From assembly GCF_004519315.1 (NCBI RefSeq), contig NZ_SOZE01000005.1:49190-113189 (forward strand): a stretch of DNA of 64,000 nt. The letters run 5' to 3'. Origin of the DNA: Mucilaginibacter psychrotolerans. GTDB taxonomy: Bacteria; Bacteroidota; Bacteroidia; Sphingobacteriales; Sphingobacteriaceae. Shown piece after piece: positions 6,985 through 15,592 of this stretch. Position numbers and translations under genes: made by a program. Numbering within the stretch: the stretch's first letter is position 1; each line of letters opens with the position of its first letter. Under the pieces are notes generated by a model that saw only the letters and a program-made list of their open reading frames with translations, ran no database searches and was not told the DNA's origin.

Positions 6985-7671
6985 ATGAAACTACACACTA
7001 CCATCTGCACAGCGCTTTTACTGGCATCTCATTTTTGCCTTGCACAAACGTATAAACTAAAAGGCAACGTAAAGGGCCTGAGTGTTGATAGTCTGTTGAT
7101 ACTGAAGTTTAAAGGCGATAAAGTGGAGGGTGCCAAAGTGAAAGTAAGCAAACAAAAGTTTTACTATGAAGATGCGATAACAGAGCCCTATTTTATCCAG
7201 ATACTGAAGCTAAAAAACGGCAGCACAGAAACCACTGGTAAACTGGCCGACATACTGGTTGAGCCCGGCACCATACAAATCACCGGCACTGCCGACCAGT
7301 ACGACAGCATAAAAGTAAAAGGCTCCACCGCCGATCTGGTATTGAAAAATTATCTACAGGAAGATAAAGCCCTGCTGGCGCGATGGGATAAACTAAAGGA
7401 AAGCTACGACGTTTACGTGGCCAACGGAGATACCGCCAGCCGCAAAAAAGTTGGTAAGGAATTAAACGCCATTACTTTAAAAGAAAGAGTACCCCTGCTG
7501 AAAGCGTATGTGGCCAAATACCGCAGGCAAATTGTTGGCGCGCTGATACCCAACTTTTGCACGCTTAAAGAGGTTTTGAAAAAGGAAGACTATTTAGAAA
7601 TGTACAACTCACTTAGTCCTAAAATGCAGCAGACGGGTTACGGGCAAAGTGTTTTTAATAATAGTAAGTAA
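6985..7671 (+). CDS. DUF4369 domain protein without thioredoxin domain
   Basis: A 228-residue exported protein. Signal peptide about 1-20 with AQ after the cleavage site (HFCLAQ). Residues about 22-120 match the DUF4369 strand-rich domain (YKLKGNVKGLSVDSLLIL, LVEPGTIQITG), which normally precedes an AhpC/TSA thioredoxin domain in Bacteroidota periplasmic thiol-disulfide proteins. Here the protein ends after a helical linker at about 125-228 with no CxxC thioredoxin domain, though the family is usually 350-480 residues. The bases after the stop do not obviously continue the gene, so it may be a short natural form or a truncation. Role: periplasmic, unknown. Confidence 0.7.
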   Translation: MKLHTTICTALLLASHFCLAQTYKLKGNVKGLSVDSLLILKFKGDKVEGAKVKVSKQKFYYEDAITEPYFIQILKLKNGSTETTGKLADILVEPGTIQITGTADQYDSIKVKGSTADLVLKNYLQEDKALLARWDKLKESYDVYVANGDTASRKKVGKELNAITLKERVPLLKAYVAKYRRQIVGALIPNFCTLKEVLKKEDYLEMYNSLSPKMQQTGYGQSVFNNSK

Positions 7672-7714
7672 AGATCGTTTAGCTATGGTTGGCGAAAGTT
7701 CCAGCCTCGTCGGC

Positions 7715-7753
7715 GTTGCGATTGTGCCGGCGATAACATCGGCCATGTACTGA
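7715..7753. repeat. Diverged copy of the 56-bp repeat
   Basis: GCGATTGTGCCGGCGATAAC followed by ATCGGCCATGTACTGA resembles the core of the units at 6129-6240, including a central GCCGG-CGATAACA-TCGGC hairpin. It sits between two convergent gene ends and may serve both as a terminator. Confidence 0.4.
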
Positions 7754-7755
7754 AA

Positions 7756-8400
7756 TCAATAACCCGTCTTAATTTTGTAATCGCCGTTCTTTTGTATAAT
7801 CACACCTACCGGAATACCCAAATCAGTCGCCGGGATGGAAAGGGAATAACTCACCTCAAAGCTATCTTCATCGTTACGATGCGACACACCCGGCCCCAAA
7901 AGGCTGCCATATTTTTTTAAGGCCCCAACAAATGGGTCTTTAAAAAACGGGTAAAAATCTTTGGCGGTAAATTGCTTGTTTAAAACGGTATCAGTGCCGT
8001 TTAGTAATATCACATTAGACACAAAAGGATGGGTTATAAAATCTGTTGGATTTTCGGCATCATAATACCTTTTTGGGATTACGATATTACTATCCTTTAA
8101 ACAGTAATATTTCACACGCAATCCAATGCGTTCTTTGCCGCTATCGAAAACGGTGTCTATAACCTCCACGTTATCGTAAGTGCCTTCCAGCCGTATCCGC
8201 TCTTCCGCCTGTGATGGGGTAATGTCGTCACTCGCCAGCCCTATGCTATCATCTTGTGCTATCGGGGGCTTAGTCGATTTAACCGTACCACTATCAGTTG
8301 CTTGGCCCCGTTCTTTTACATTGCTACTGCAACTTGCAAACAGCACAATTGATAAAAAGGTAATAATTTTACCGAATACAGGTTTAAGTTTAATACTCAT
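7756..8400 (-). CDS. Hypothetical lipoprotein
   Basis: A 214-residue protein with a lipoprotein signal: hydrophobic stretch then LFASC with the lipobox cysteine near residue 24, followed by a low-complexity polar linker to about residue 60. The remainder has alternating strands and a YYDAENPTDFITHPFVSN segment that I do not recognise. The C-terminus (LGIPVGVIIQKNGDYKIKTGY) is strand-like. Most likely anchored in a membrane facing the periplasm. Single gene, convergent with the DUF4369 gene. Function unknown. Confidence 0.65.
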   Translation of the reverse strand: MSIKLKPVFGKIITFLSIVLFASCSSNVKERGQATDSGTVKSTKPPIAQDDSIGLASDDITPSQAEERIRLEGTYDNVEVIDTVFDSGKERIGLRVKYYCLKDSNIVIPKRYYDAENPTDFITHPFVSNVILLNGTDTVLNKQFTAKDFYPFFKDPFVGALKKYGSLLGPGVSHRNDEDSFEVSYSLSIPATDLGIPVGVIIQKNGDYKIKTGY

Positions 8401-8619
8401 TGATTTGAATTTGTAATTGAGGCTTATGGGTACTAAAATACAAAATTAGGCTTTAAAATGCATTGTGGATTTGGAAGTGGAGAGAAAAGACGGTAGGGCA
8501 TTATGCATTTATTCGGGTTTCCGAAGGTCGATTTCGGATTTGGCATTTCAGCAATTCTTCCCTCTGCCACACGTGTCCCCACCGTATGCAAGGTTGTCGA
8601 TTGTAAGGCCGCTCTGCTT

Positions 8620-8772
8620 GCATAGAGATTGCTTCGTGCCTCGCAATGACGATGTGGTGATGAGGGGTGGCGATTAGATGCTTCATTTTAGCACATGCCC
8701 GCGTTAACTAAACCCGATAGCAGCGTAAAAGCGCTTCTATCAGTGGCTAGCAGCGAATAGCGGGGCTGGCGG
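8620..8772. repeat. Composite dispersed repeat, copy A
   Basis: It has two parts. At 8620-8652 lies AGATTGCTTCGTGCCTCGCA plus ATGACG, a widespread bacterial intergenic repeat that translates on the minus strand as VIARHEAIS. At 8691-8772 lies an 82-base core (GCACATGCCCGCGTTAACTA and onwards) that recurs at 10039-10120. The core contains GATAGCAGCG and a matching CGCTTCTATC, able to form a hairpin. The open frame on the minus strand at 8501-8686 is only repeat translation. Confidence 0.7.
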
Positions 8773-8782
8773 AACTAAGGTG

Positions 8783-9715
8783 CTACTCCCCTGCTAAAAA
8801 ACTCAGCATTGCTGTAAACTTGTCCGTTGGGTAAAATTGGATGGTATTATCTTCAATTTTATAGGGCAAATCCTCAAACCCTTGGTTTGTGTACCACAGC
8901 AAGGAGTTGCTGATAGAACCCGGACCTTCCTGGTTCATGCCGTTTATGAGCGGTATCAGTTTATTGATGGCATTTACTACATCAATATCGTTTATAGGGT
9001 AAATGATTGCGCCATGCCTGTGCGGTATGCCTATGAGCGAGCCATGCGCCCCTATCAGCTGAGGATAGTTCTCCAGATGGAAAACGATATTGCCGGTAAA
9101 AAAGTGGTCGCCTTCTGCAAGCCAGATAATAGTTCCGTCGAAATCTTCCTGAAAGGTGCTTATCGGGCAATTTGCCTTCACGTTGCTGATACCGGTAGCT
9201 ATTAGTTCCTCAAACCCCTGGTCCCATTCCTGCCCCTGCTCGGGTGTTATTGAGCTGATACCATCGGGCAAATCGAAGACTAGCGCCATGTAGATATTAG
9301 CCACAAAATGTTTGCCGATAGTGTTCTCCTTACCTACTGCGGAAAAGTAAACTTCATCATATAACCGTACTGCGAGGTATTGTTTCACCTCCTCATAATT
9401 GCCAATTACCTTTCGGAACTCTTTATCGAATTTATTCGCACGGATCATGGTTTCGAAGTGGTCGTTAACCACTTGGCTGTATGTCCTATCCTCATCAAAC
9501 TTGCACATCTGGGCAACATTCACCAAGCCCAGCCTGTCGAATTCGAAATCGTTAGGGCCTGCAACTATCTCGCCATCACCCATGATGTAGGTAATGTTTT
9601 TATCATAGAAGTATTTTTCTATTTCTTTTAAGAAACTGGTGTACTCATCAGGCTTGAAAAACGATGCCCAGTTGGGCACTTCAGGCTGTTTTTTTCGTTT
9701 CAGGAAGGAAAACAT
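8783..9715 (-). CDS. Conserved hypothetical protein, possibly DUF1444-like
   Basis: A 310-residue cytoplasmic-looking protein with a basic N-terminus (MFSFLKRKKQPEV), no signal peptide and mixed alpha/beta character. Distinctive segments are FVANIYMALVFDLPDGI (about 138-154) and HGSLIGIPHRHGAIIYPI (about 225-242). The latter recalls the DUF1444/YtpQ-type pattern of proteins that score a stored value against a measured one, but the match is weak. It stands alone between two copies of the same dispersed repeat. Function unknown. Confidence 0.6.
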   Translation of the reverse strand: MFSFLKRKKQPEVPNWASFFKPDEYTSFLKEIEKYFYDKNITYIMGDGEIVAGPNDFEFDRLGLVNVAQMCKFDEDRTYSQVVNDHFETMIRANKFDKEFRKVIGNYEEVKQYLAVRLYDEVYFSAVGKENTIGKHFVANIYMALVFDLPDGISSITPEQGQEWDQGFEELIATGISNVKANCPISTFQEDFDGTIIWLAEGDHFFTGNIVFHLENYPQLIGAHGSLIGIPHRHGAIIYPINDIDVVNAINKLIPLINGMNQEGPGSISNSLLWYTNQGFEDLPYKIEDNTIQFYPTDKFTAMLSFLAGE

Positions 9716-9944
9716 GGTCGATAGATTTAGGTTAGCAATATATGTATTAGGCAGATGAGTTGGAGTGGTGAGAGGTGGATAATTTGCAATAAAAACACGA
9801 CCATATCATTGCAGGCACTACGCAATCCCTTCGCAAATGTCCCCGAATTGTGGCCCGAATTTAAGATTGCCGATTTGCAAGTCGCCCTGCCTATCGAGGA
9901 TTATTGATATTTTTAATTTTTCTTTTTCAGGCATCAATGAGCTC

Positions 9945-10120
9945 CCTTCGGTCGGTTGTCTTTGCGCCCCGCAATGCCGTTGTGGTAAGGATGGGTGTGA
10001 ATAGATACTTCGTTCCTTAGCAAGACAAGGATTCCTGAGCACAAGCCCGCGTTAACTAAACCCGATAGCAGCGTAAAGCCCGCTTCTATCAGCGGCTTGG
10101 AGAGAATAGCGGGACTGGCG
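9945..10120. repeat. Composite dispersed repeat, copy B
   Basis: The 10039-10120 part matches 8691-8772 over 82 bases with few differences (GCACAAGCCCGCGTTAACTA and onwards), including the GATAGCAGCG / CGCTTCTATC hairpin arms. The left part (about 9945-10038) is a more degraded version of the GCTTCG...CGCAATG repeat. With copy A it brackets the hypothetical gene 8783-9715. The 9716-10428 gap otherwise shows only a 38-codon frame at 9818-9934 (minus) of doubtful value. Confidence 0.65.
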
Positions 10121-10165
10121 ATGCCGAAGCAACACTGCCTTTGCTTTTCAAATTACCCTATCTAT

Positions 10166-10183
10166 CGTCGGTTAAAACCGACG
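10166..10183. repeat. Palindrome related to the 122-bp repeat
   Basis: CGTCGGTTAAAACCGACG is a perfect 8-bp inverted repeat followed by GCAATGAAGGT. The combination (palindrome plus GGCAATGAAGG) is the same architecture, in reverse orientation, as at 97-116 and 291-310, with a compensated stem sequence. It supports a dispersed, structure-conserving repeat family. Confidence 0.6.
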
Positions 10184-10401
10184 GCAATGAAGGTGGCTGG
10201 CTAACTTATTTGGGCAATGTGGGAGGGATTAAGGATATGCATCAGGAAATCAAATAATCATGCGAATCAGGGTTCAGACATTAAGCGTAATAGCCCCCTA
10301 TCCTATTCCCGATGCCCGCGCTATCAGAAATACGACGTGTTGAACTGCCCACCGCAATCCGCCTACTGCAAACTGAATTCGCACATCTATATATTTCCCC
10401 T

Positions 10402-10409
10402 TATCTTTG
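10402..10409 (+). promoter_or_regulatory. -7 promoter box TATCTTTG of pruA
   Basis: Perfect TAnnTTTG box 20 bases before the ATG at 10429; it lies downstream of the alternative ATG at 10312, which supports the shorter pruA start. Confidence 0.65.
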
Positions 10410-10428
10410 CGGCTTTAAATCATTACCT

Positions 10429-12066
10429 ATGTTAAAAGGATTTTTTAATGTTCCGGCGCCGGTAAACGAGCCTGTTTTAAACTACGGTCCGCGCAGTGTG
10501 GAACGTGCAGCGCTTAAAGCGGCCCTTGCCGATGCCCGCGCACAGCAATTGGATATACCCATGTACATTGGCGCGGATGAAGTACGCACCGGGAAACTGG
10601 TAGAGCTTCGCCCCCCACATGATCATAAACACCTGTTGGGCTCATTCCACTACGGTGATAAAACACACGTTACTGCCGCTATTGATGCTGCCCTGGCCGC
10701 TAAAGCCGACTGGGAAAAACTGCCCTGGGAGCAGCGTGCAGCCATATTTTTAAAAGCCGCCGACCTGATTGCCGGCCCCTACCGCTACAAACTGAACGCG
10801 GCCACTATGCTTGGCCAAAGCAAAAATGCTTACCAGGCCGAGATAGATTCGGCTTGCGAACTGATCGATTTCCTGCGCTTCAACGTGCAGTACATGACGG
10901 AGATTTACGCCCAGCAGCCCCCAGTATCGGGCAAAGGCGTTTGGAACCGTTTAGAGCAACGCCCTCTGGAAGGCTTCGTTTTCGCGCTTACGCCATTCAA
11001 CTTTACGGCAATTGCGGGTAACCTGCCAGCCAGCGCAGCCATGATGGGCAACGTAGTGGTTTGGAAACCTGCCGATACACAGGTGTACGCCGCCAACGTA
11101 ATTATGCAAATATTTAAAGAGGCCGGTGTGCCGGATGGTGTGATCAATTTGATCTATGCCGATGGACCTGAAGTTGGCGATGTGGTATTTAACCACCCCG
11201 ATTTTGCGGGCATCCACTTCACCGGTTCTACCAAGGTTTTCCAGCACATTTGGCAAACTATTGGTACCAACATACACAAATACAAAACCTACCCGCGCAT
11301 TGTTGGCGAAACCGGCGGTAAAGATTTTGTACTGGCTCACCCCAGCGCCAATGCCGATGCGGTTGCCGTTGCCTTGTTACGCGGCGCGTTTGAATACCAG
11401 GGACAGAAATGTTCGGCAGCCAGCCGTGCTTACATCCCGGCAAGCCTTTGGCCTGCGGTTAAAGAGCACATGCAGCGCGAAATGGCCACCTTTAAAATGG
11501 GTCCGACGGAAGATTTCGAGAATTTCGTTAACGCGGTAATCAGCGAAGTAAGCTTTGATAAACTGGCTAAATACATTGATGCTGCTAAAACAGACGAAGG
11601 CGTAGAAATCATCTCCGGCGGCGGTTACGATAAAAGCCAGGGATGGTTTGTGCAGCCAACCGTACTGCAGGTGCAGGACCCGTACTACGTTACCATGTGC
11701 GAGGAACTCTTCGGCCCGGTACTCACCATTTACGTTTACGAGGATGATAAATGGGATGAGACGTTAAGCATCATCGATAAAACATCGATCTATGCCTTAA
11801 CAGGCGCGGTGTTGTCGCAAGACCGTTACGCCATTGCCGATGCTACCTACAAACTTCGCAATGCTGCCGGCAACTTCTACATCAACGATAAACCAACCGG
11901 TGCCGTAGTAGGCCAGCAGCCATTCGGCGGTGCCCGTGGAAGCGGTACTAATGACAAAGCAGGCTCCATGATAAACCTGCTGCGCTGGGTATCACCAAGG
12001 ACGATTAAGGAAACCTTCGATTCGCCAAAGGATTACAGGTATCCGTTTTTGGAGCCGGAGCGCTAA
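10429..12066 (+). CDS. pruA: 1-pyrroline-5-carboxylate dehydrogenase
   Basis: A 545-residue aldehyde dehydrogenase of the P5CDH type, the usual length for the stand-alone eukaryote/Bacteroidota form. It oxidises glutamate semialdehyde (from pyrroline-5-carboxylate) to glutamate with NAD+, the second step of proline use. Seen: NAD-binding segment FNFTAIAGNLPASAAMMGNVVVWKP, the ETGGKDF segment with the general-base glutamate, the EYQGQKCSAASR segment with the catalytic cysteine, and the EELFGPVLTIYVY and FGGARGSGTNDKAG signatures near the C-terminus. The start was chosen because a promoter box at 10402 would lie inside a longer protein. No proline dehydrogenase gene adjoins. A hairpin terminator follows at 12120. 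Confidence 0.95.
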   Translation: MLKGFFNVPAPVNEPVLNYGPRSVERAALKAALADARAQQLDIPMYIGADEVRTGKLVELRPPHDHKHLLGSFHYGDKTHVTAAIDAALAAKADWEKLPWEQRAAIFLKAADLIAGPYRYKLNAATMLGQSKNAYQAEIDSACELIDFLRFNVQYMTEIYAQQPPVSGKGVWNRLEQRPLEGFVFALTPFNFTAIAGNLPASAAMMGNVVVWKPADTQVYAANVIMQIFKEAGVPDGVINLIYADGPEVGDVVFNHPDFAGIHFTGSTKVFQHIWQTIGTNIHKYKTYPRIVGETGGKDFVLAHPSANADAVAVALLRGAFEYQGQKCSAASRAYIPASLWPAVKEHMQREMATFKMGPTEDFENFVNAVISEVSFDKLAKYIDAAKTDEGVEIISGGGYDKSQGWFVQPTVLQVQDPYYVTMCEELFGPVLTIYVYEDDKWDETLSIIDKTSIYALTGAVLSQDRYAIADATYKLRNAAGNFYINDKPTGAVVGQQPFGGARGSGTNDKAGSMINLLRWVSPRTIKETFDSPKDYRYPFLEPER

Positions 12067-12070
12067 GCTG

Positions 12071-12211
12071 AGCCCCCCACCCCCCTGAAGGGGGAGCTTT
12101 TGATTAGCATAGACAAAACAAAGCCCGAAATTTAGATATTTCGGGCTTTATATTTGGGCAATCATCAGGGACAGAGAAACTTCTGCTCCCCCTTCAGGGG
12201 GCCGGGGGGCT
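12071..12211. repeat. GC-rich inverted repeat pair bracketing a terminator
   Basis: The left arm at 12071-12098 (AGCCCCCCACCCCCCTGAAG and onwards) is nearly the reverse complement of the right arm at 12185-12211 (GCTCCCCCTTCAGGGGGCCG and onwards). The arms flank an internal hairpin. The right arm runs into the carbonic anhydrase gene and supplies its last codons. GCTCCCCCTTCAGGGGG strings are common intergenic elements in Bacteroidota. Confidence 0.7.
12120..12149. terminator. Bidirectional terminator between pruA and carbonic anhydrase
   Basis: AAAGCCCGAAA (12120-12130) pairs perfectly with TTTCGGGCTTT (12139-12149) across an 8-base loop, with A-rich and T-rich flanks. It lies between two convergent genes and can serve both. 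Confidence 0.8.
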
Positions 12212-12868
12212 AAACCTAAAAACCTCATCCAGTTTAGAGTTGTTGTCGGCACTCACGTTCATATCGGTAATAATGCCGGTAGCGAGGCTATACACCCAAC
12301 CGTGTACGTTCAATTCCTGGCCGGTTTCCCAGGCATTTTGCACGATGGATGTTTTACACAGATTGCTTACATTTTCAATCACGTTCAGTTCAACCAGGCG
12401 GTCGCCGCGCTTTGTTTCGTCTTCTATGGCATCTAATTCGCGGGCGTGCACACGGTAAACATCTTTAATGTGGCGCAACCAGTTGTCTATAAGTCCAAAT
12501 TGTTTATTGCTCATGCTGGCGATCACGCCACCGCAGCCGTAATGGCCGGTTACAATTACGTGGCGCACCTGTAGTACGTTCACCGCATAATCCAATACGC
12601 TAAGCATATTCATATCCGTGTGTATCACCATATTGGCAATATTGCGGTGCACAAATATCTCGCCCGGGTTGGTATTGGTTATCTGGTTGGCCGGTACGCG
12701 ACTGTCAGCACAGCCTATCCACAAAATCGGCGGTTTTTGCCCATTGGCCAGCGTAGTGAAATAATCAGGGTCTTCCTGCAGCGTTTCTTCAACAAAGCGG
12801 CGGTTACCCTCCAGCAGGCTCTCGTAGGTAATATGGCTGGTATCGTGTATGAGGTGTTTTGGGCACAT
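12194..12868 (-). CDS. Beta-carbonic anhydrase (first copy)
   Basis: A 224-residue beta-class carbonic anhydrase, which interconverts CO2 and bicarbonate in the cytoplasm. The zinc and active-site residues are all present: C53 and D55-S-R57 in GCADSR, and H109-x-x-C112 in GHYGCGG. The C-terminus (RFSPPAP) and stop codon are encoded by the intergenic GC-rich repeat arm at 12185-12211, so the natural end has been replaced or extended by the repeat. It lies 222 bases downstream of the second carbonic anhydrase with a terminator between, so it is probably transcribed separately. Confidence 0.93.
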   Translation of the reverse strand: MCPKHLIHDTSHITYESLLEGNRRFVEETLQEDPDYFTTLANGQKPPILWIGCADSRVPANQITNTNPGEIFVHRNIANMVIHTDMNMLSVLDYAVNVLQVRHVIVTGHYGCGGVIASMSNKQFGLIDNWLRHIKDVYRVHARELDAIEDETKRGDRLVELNVIENVSNLCKTSIVQNAWETGQELNVHGWVYSLATGIITDMNVSADNNSKLDEVFRFSPPAP

Positions 12869-13027
12869 AGTGTTATTTGTTTCTTGTGGATGTTATCACG
12901 TCAACGGTACTTTGCTCTGCAAGGAAGCATCGTATTATAAAGCTGCTAAAAGTACTCTAAAAAGAATAATTTATAGCATAAATAGCCTAAGCCCATTATA
13001 ATACCGCTATAGCTGCATATCCAACAA

Positions 13028-13064
13028 AAAACCCCCGGGTTGCATCGCGCAAACCGGGGGTTAA
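13028..13064 (-). terminator. Terminator after the second carbonic anhydrase
   Basis: AACCCCCGG and CCGGGGGTT arms around a GTTGCATCGCGCAAA loop, ending on the minus strand in a run of T (read as AAAAA at 13026-13030). Placed 26 bases after the stop at 13091. Confidence 0.75.
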
Positions 13065-13090
13065 ACTTAAACCTCTCACAATGAGAATCG

Positions 13091-13825
13091 TTAGTGCACG
13101 GCTAATGCCTCTGTGCTGTCAAGCTCGTAAAAATAGCCCAGGTTATCCGGGCTGCTGCTGCTTAGGCCCAGGTCTTTAACCTTGCCGCTGCCTAAATCTA
13201 TCACCCAACCGTGCACTTCCAAGTCCTGGCGTTCCATCCAGGCGTTTTGTATGATAGATGTTTTGCACAAATTGTAAACCTGCTCAGTTACGTTCAACTC
13301 CACCAAGCGGTTTACCTTTTGGGTTTGATCGGTTATTCGGTCAAGCTCGTTGCTGTGCAGGCGGTAAACATCTTTAATGTGGCGCAGCCAGTTATCAATA
13401 ATACCGAACTGCTTGTGGGTAAGCGCGGCTGCAACGCCGCCGCATCCATAGTGGCCGGCAACAATTACATGCTTTACCTTCAATACGTTTACAGCATAAT
13501 CCAGCACGCTCAGCATGTTCATATCGGTATGGTTGCATACATTGGCAATGTTGCGGTGCACAAACACTTCGCCGGGCTTGGTGCCAGTAACTTCGTTGGC
13601 AGGTACGCGGCTGTCTGAGCAGCCTATCCATAACACCTCGGGGCTTTGGCCCTTCGCCAGCTTGGTAAAGTATTCAGGGTCCTCCTCCAGACGAGTACTT
13701 ACCCAATTTGCGTTGCCCTCTTTCAGTTTTTCGTAGCTATGTTTTTGTGCAAGCTTTATCTGGCTTACATCTAATGTTGGCTTCAGGCTAGGGCTGCTGC
13801 CGTTTTTGTTTTCTATGGTCGACAT
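13091..13825 (-). CDS. Beta-carbonic anhydrase (second copy)
   Basis: A 244-residue beta-carbonic anhydrase with C69, D71, R73 in GCSDSR and H125-x-x-C128 in GHYGCGG. It is clearly paralogous to the copy at 12194, sharing long segments such as the HRNIAN and HTDMNMLSVLDYAVNVL stretches, but has a 16-residue longer N-terminus and a different tail. The start lies 15 bases after the stop of the SulP transporter, so the two are almost surely one operon. That pairing suggests bicarbonate supply or pH balance. Confidence 0.93.
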   Translation of the reverse strand: MSTIENKNGSSPSLKPTLDVSQIKLAQKHSYEKLKEGNANWVSTRLEEDPEYFTKLAKGQSPEVLWIGCSDSRVPANEVTGTKPGEVFVHRNIANVCNHTDMNMLSVLDYAVNVLKVKHVIVAGHYGCGGVAAALTHKQFGIIDNWLRHIKDVYRLHSNELDRITDQTQKVNRLVELNVTEQVYNLCKTSIIQNAWMERQDLEVHGWVIDLGSGKVKDLGLSSSSPDNLGYFYELDSTEALAVH

Positions 13826-13840
13826 ATGGAATGTTTTTAA

Positions 13841-15451
13841 TTAAGCTTTGTAAATTAATTCTTCGAAGGGTGGCACATCGTACCTGTCTTTAATATCAAT
13901 CAGTTGAACGATGATCCCCTTAGTGTAAGCATTGTGTTTATAATTATGGATTGTTTCGAGCACATCGGGATCTATGTACCTGGAGTTGGAGCCATCTATA
14001 ATAACATCGCTACCCTTGGGCAAGCTGGTCAATGTTACCTGTATGGCGGCCTTGTTCAGGAAAGACACCTCTTCGGCAAGCCTTATGGTGATTGTTTTTT
14101 TATCGCCTTTGGTGCTTATCTGGTAAAAATATGGGTTGCGCAGGTTGGTGCGCAGTATATAAAATACGCCTACCAGCATACCTATACCCACGCCTATAAG
14201 CAAATCGGTAAAATACACGGCTATGATGGTTACCACAAAAGGTATGAACTGATTCAACCCCTTATGCCACATATGCTTGAACAAGCCAATGCGGGTTAAC
14301 TTATACCCAGTTAGCAGTAATATAGCCGCAAGCGACGAGTACGGGATTAAATTGATGAGCCTGGGTATAAAAAGCAACGATAACAATAACAATACGCCAT
14401 GCACAACGGCGCTCACCTTTGTACGCGCGCCTGCGTTAACGTTTGCTGAGGACCGCACGATAACGGCTGTCATAGGTAAACCACCAAGCAAACCGCTCAC
14501 TAAATTGCCAGCCCCCTGAGCAACCAGCTCGCGGTTTGTAGGTGATATTCTTTTAATAGGATCTATTTTGTCTACAGCCTCCAGGCTGAGTAAAGTTTCT
14601 AAACTTGCCACTACCGCTATTGTACCGGCCGTTATCAGCAACTGCACCAGGTCAACCTTGCTGAGGAGCGAAAAATCGGGCGTTTTGAACAAACCAAAAA
14701 AGTCGCTTCCGTTGGCCACTACCGGGATAGTTACTAATTGATCGGTATCCAGTGCAAGGCTCGTTCCTTTAAATAAAAGACTAAGCACCACCCCTGTTAT
14801 TACTACTAATAAGGGCGCGGGCACTATAGCTACCCTTTTTATTTTAGGCCAGTAAATAAGCAATAGTATGGATACCGAACTGATGATGATGGCACCGTAA
14901 TTTACCCTTGCAAGTGCCCTGTACACTCCCGAAAACGTGTTGTGTGTATCCATCTGAGCAAAACCCTCATCGCCCTCAAAGTCTTTGTCGTAACCAACGG
15001 CGTGCGGCAGCTGTTTCATGATGAGAATGATACCTATCGCAGCCAGCATACCTTCTATTACGGCGGATGGAAAATAATTAGCGATGGTACCCGCCTTAAT
15101 AATGCCTAACAGCATCTGCATCAAACCGGCTATTACCAGCGCCAACATAAACGCCTCGTACGAACCTAGTTTAGTAATTGAATTAAGTACAATAACGGTT
15201 AAGCCCGCTGCAGGCCCGGCTACGCTCAGTTGCGAGCCGCTTAGCATGCCAACAACAACGCCACCAATAATGCCTGCCAATAAGCCCGAGAAAAGTGGCG
15301 CGCCCGATGCCAGTGCTATGCCCAAGCATAAGGGCAATGCCACCAAGAATACCACGATACTTGCAGGCAGGTCTTTTTTGAGGTTTTTAGACAGGAAATA
15401 CTTTTTCAGGTTAAGATCGCCTCCGGCGATGCCTCCTTGATTAATTTGCAT
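13841..15451 (-). CDS. SulP-family anion (bicarbonate/sulfate) transporter
   Basis: A 536-residue inner-membrane transporter: about 11-14 membrane segments from residue 27 to 425 and a short STAS-like domain from about 440 to 536 (VIIDGSNSRYIDPDVLETI). Family marks include LPLCLGIALASGAPLFSGLLAG near the N-terminus and the SVAGPAAGLTVIV segment. SulP proteins carry sulfate, bicarbonate or other anions. The directly coupled carbonic anhydrase gene, 15 bases downstream, favours bicarbonate, as in BicA-like systems and SulP/CA operons; this is inference. Confidence 0.9.
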   Translation of the reverse strand: MQINQGGIAGGDLNLKKYFLSKNLKKDLPASIVVFLVALPLCLGIALASGAPLFSGLLAGIIGGVVVGMLSGSQLSVAGPAAGLTVIVLNSITKLGSYEAFMLALVIAGLMQMLLGIIKAGTIANYFPSAVIEGMLAAIGIILIMKQLPHAVGYDKDFEGDEGFAQMDTHNTFSGVYRALARVNYGAIIISSVSILLLIYWPKIKRVAIVPAPLLVVITGVVLSLLFKGTSLALDTDQLVTIPVVANGSDFFGLFKTPDFSLLSKVDLVQLLITAGTIAVVASLETLLSLEAVDKIDPIKRISPTNRELVAQGAGNLVSGLLGGLPMTAVIVRSSANVNAGARTKVSAVVHGVLLLLSLLFIPRLINLIPYSSLAAILLLTGYKLTRIGLFKHMWHKGLNQFIPFVVTIIAVYFTDLLIGVGIGMLVGVFYILRTNLRNPYFYQISTKGDKKTITIRLAEEVSFLNKAAIQVTLTSLPKGSDVIIDGSNSRYIDPDVLETIHNYKHNAYTKGIIVQLIDIKDRYDVPPFEELIYKA

Positions 15452-15592
15452 ATTAGAATTTTTAGAATGTGTTGGGGACTAAACAAACATCAGCCACGCC
15501 GAAGCAGAAGCATACAATGAATGCCATTTGAGCGTACGCATAAAAACGTACAGCGTTTTTGCCCGGTCAGCATCGCTAACCGGCAATTAGAA

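Noticed and set aside
8501-8686. 61-codon frame with VIARHEAIS
   Set aside because: This is the translation of a widespread intergenic repeat, not a gene.
9818-9934. 38-codon frame on the minus strand (ends GPQFGDICEGIA)
   Set aside because: Too short, no start signal, inside a repeat-rich gap; could be a tiny gene but there is no support.
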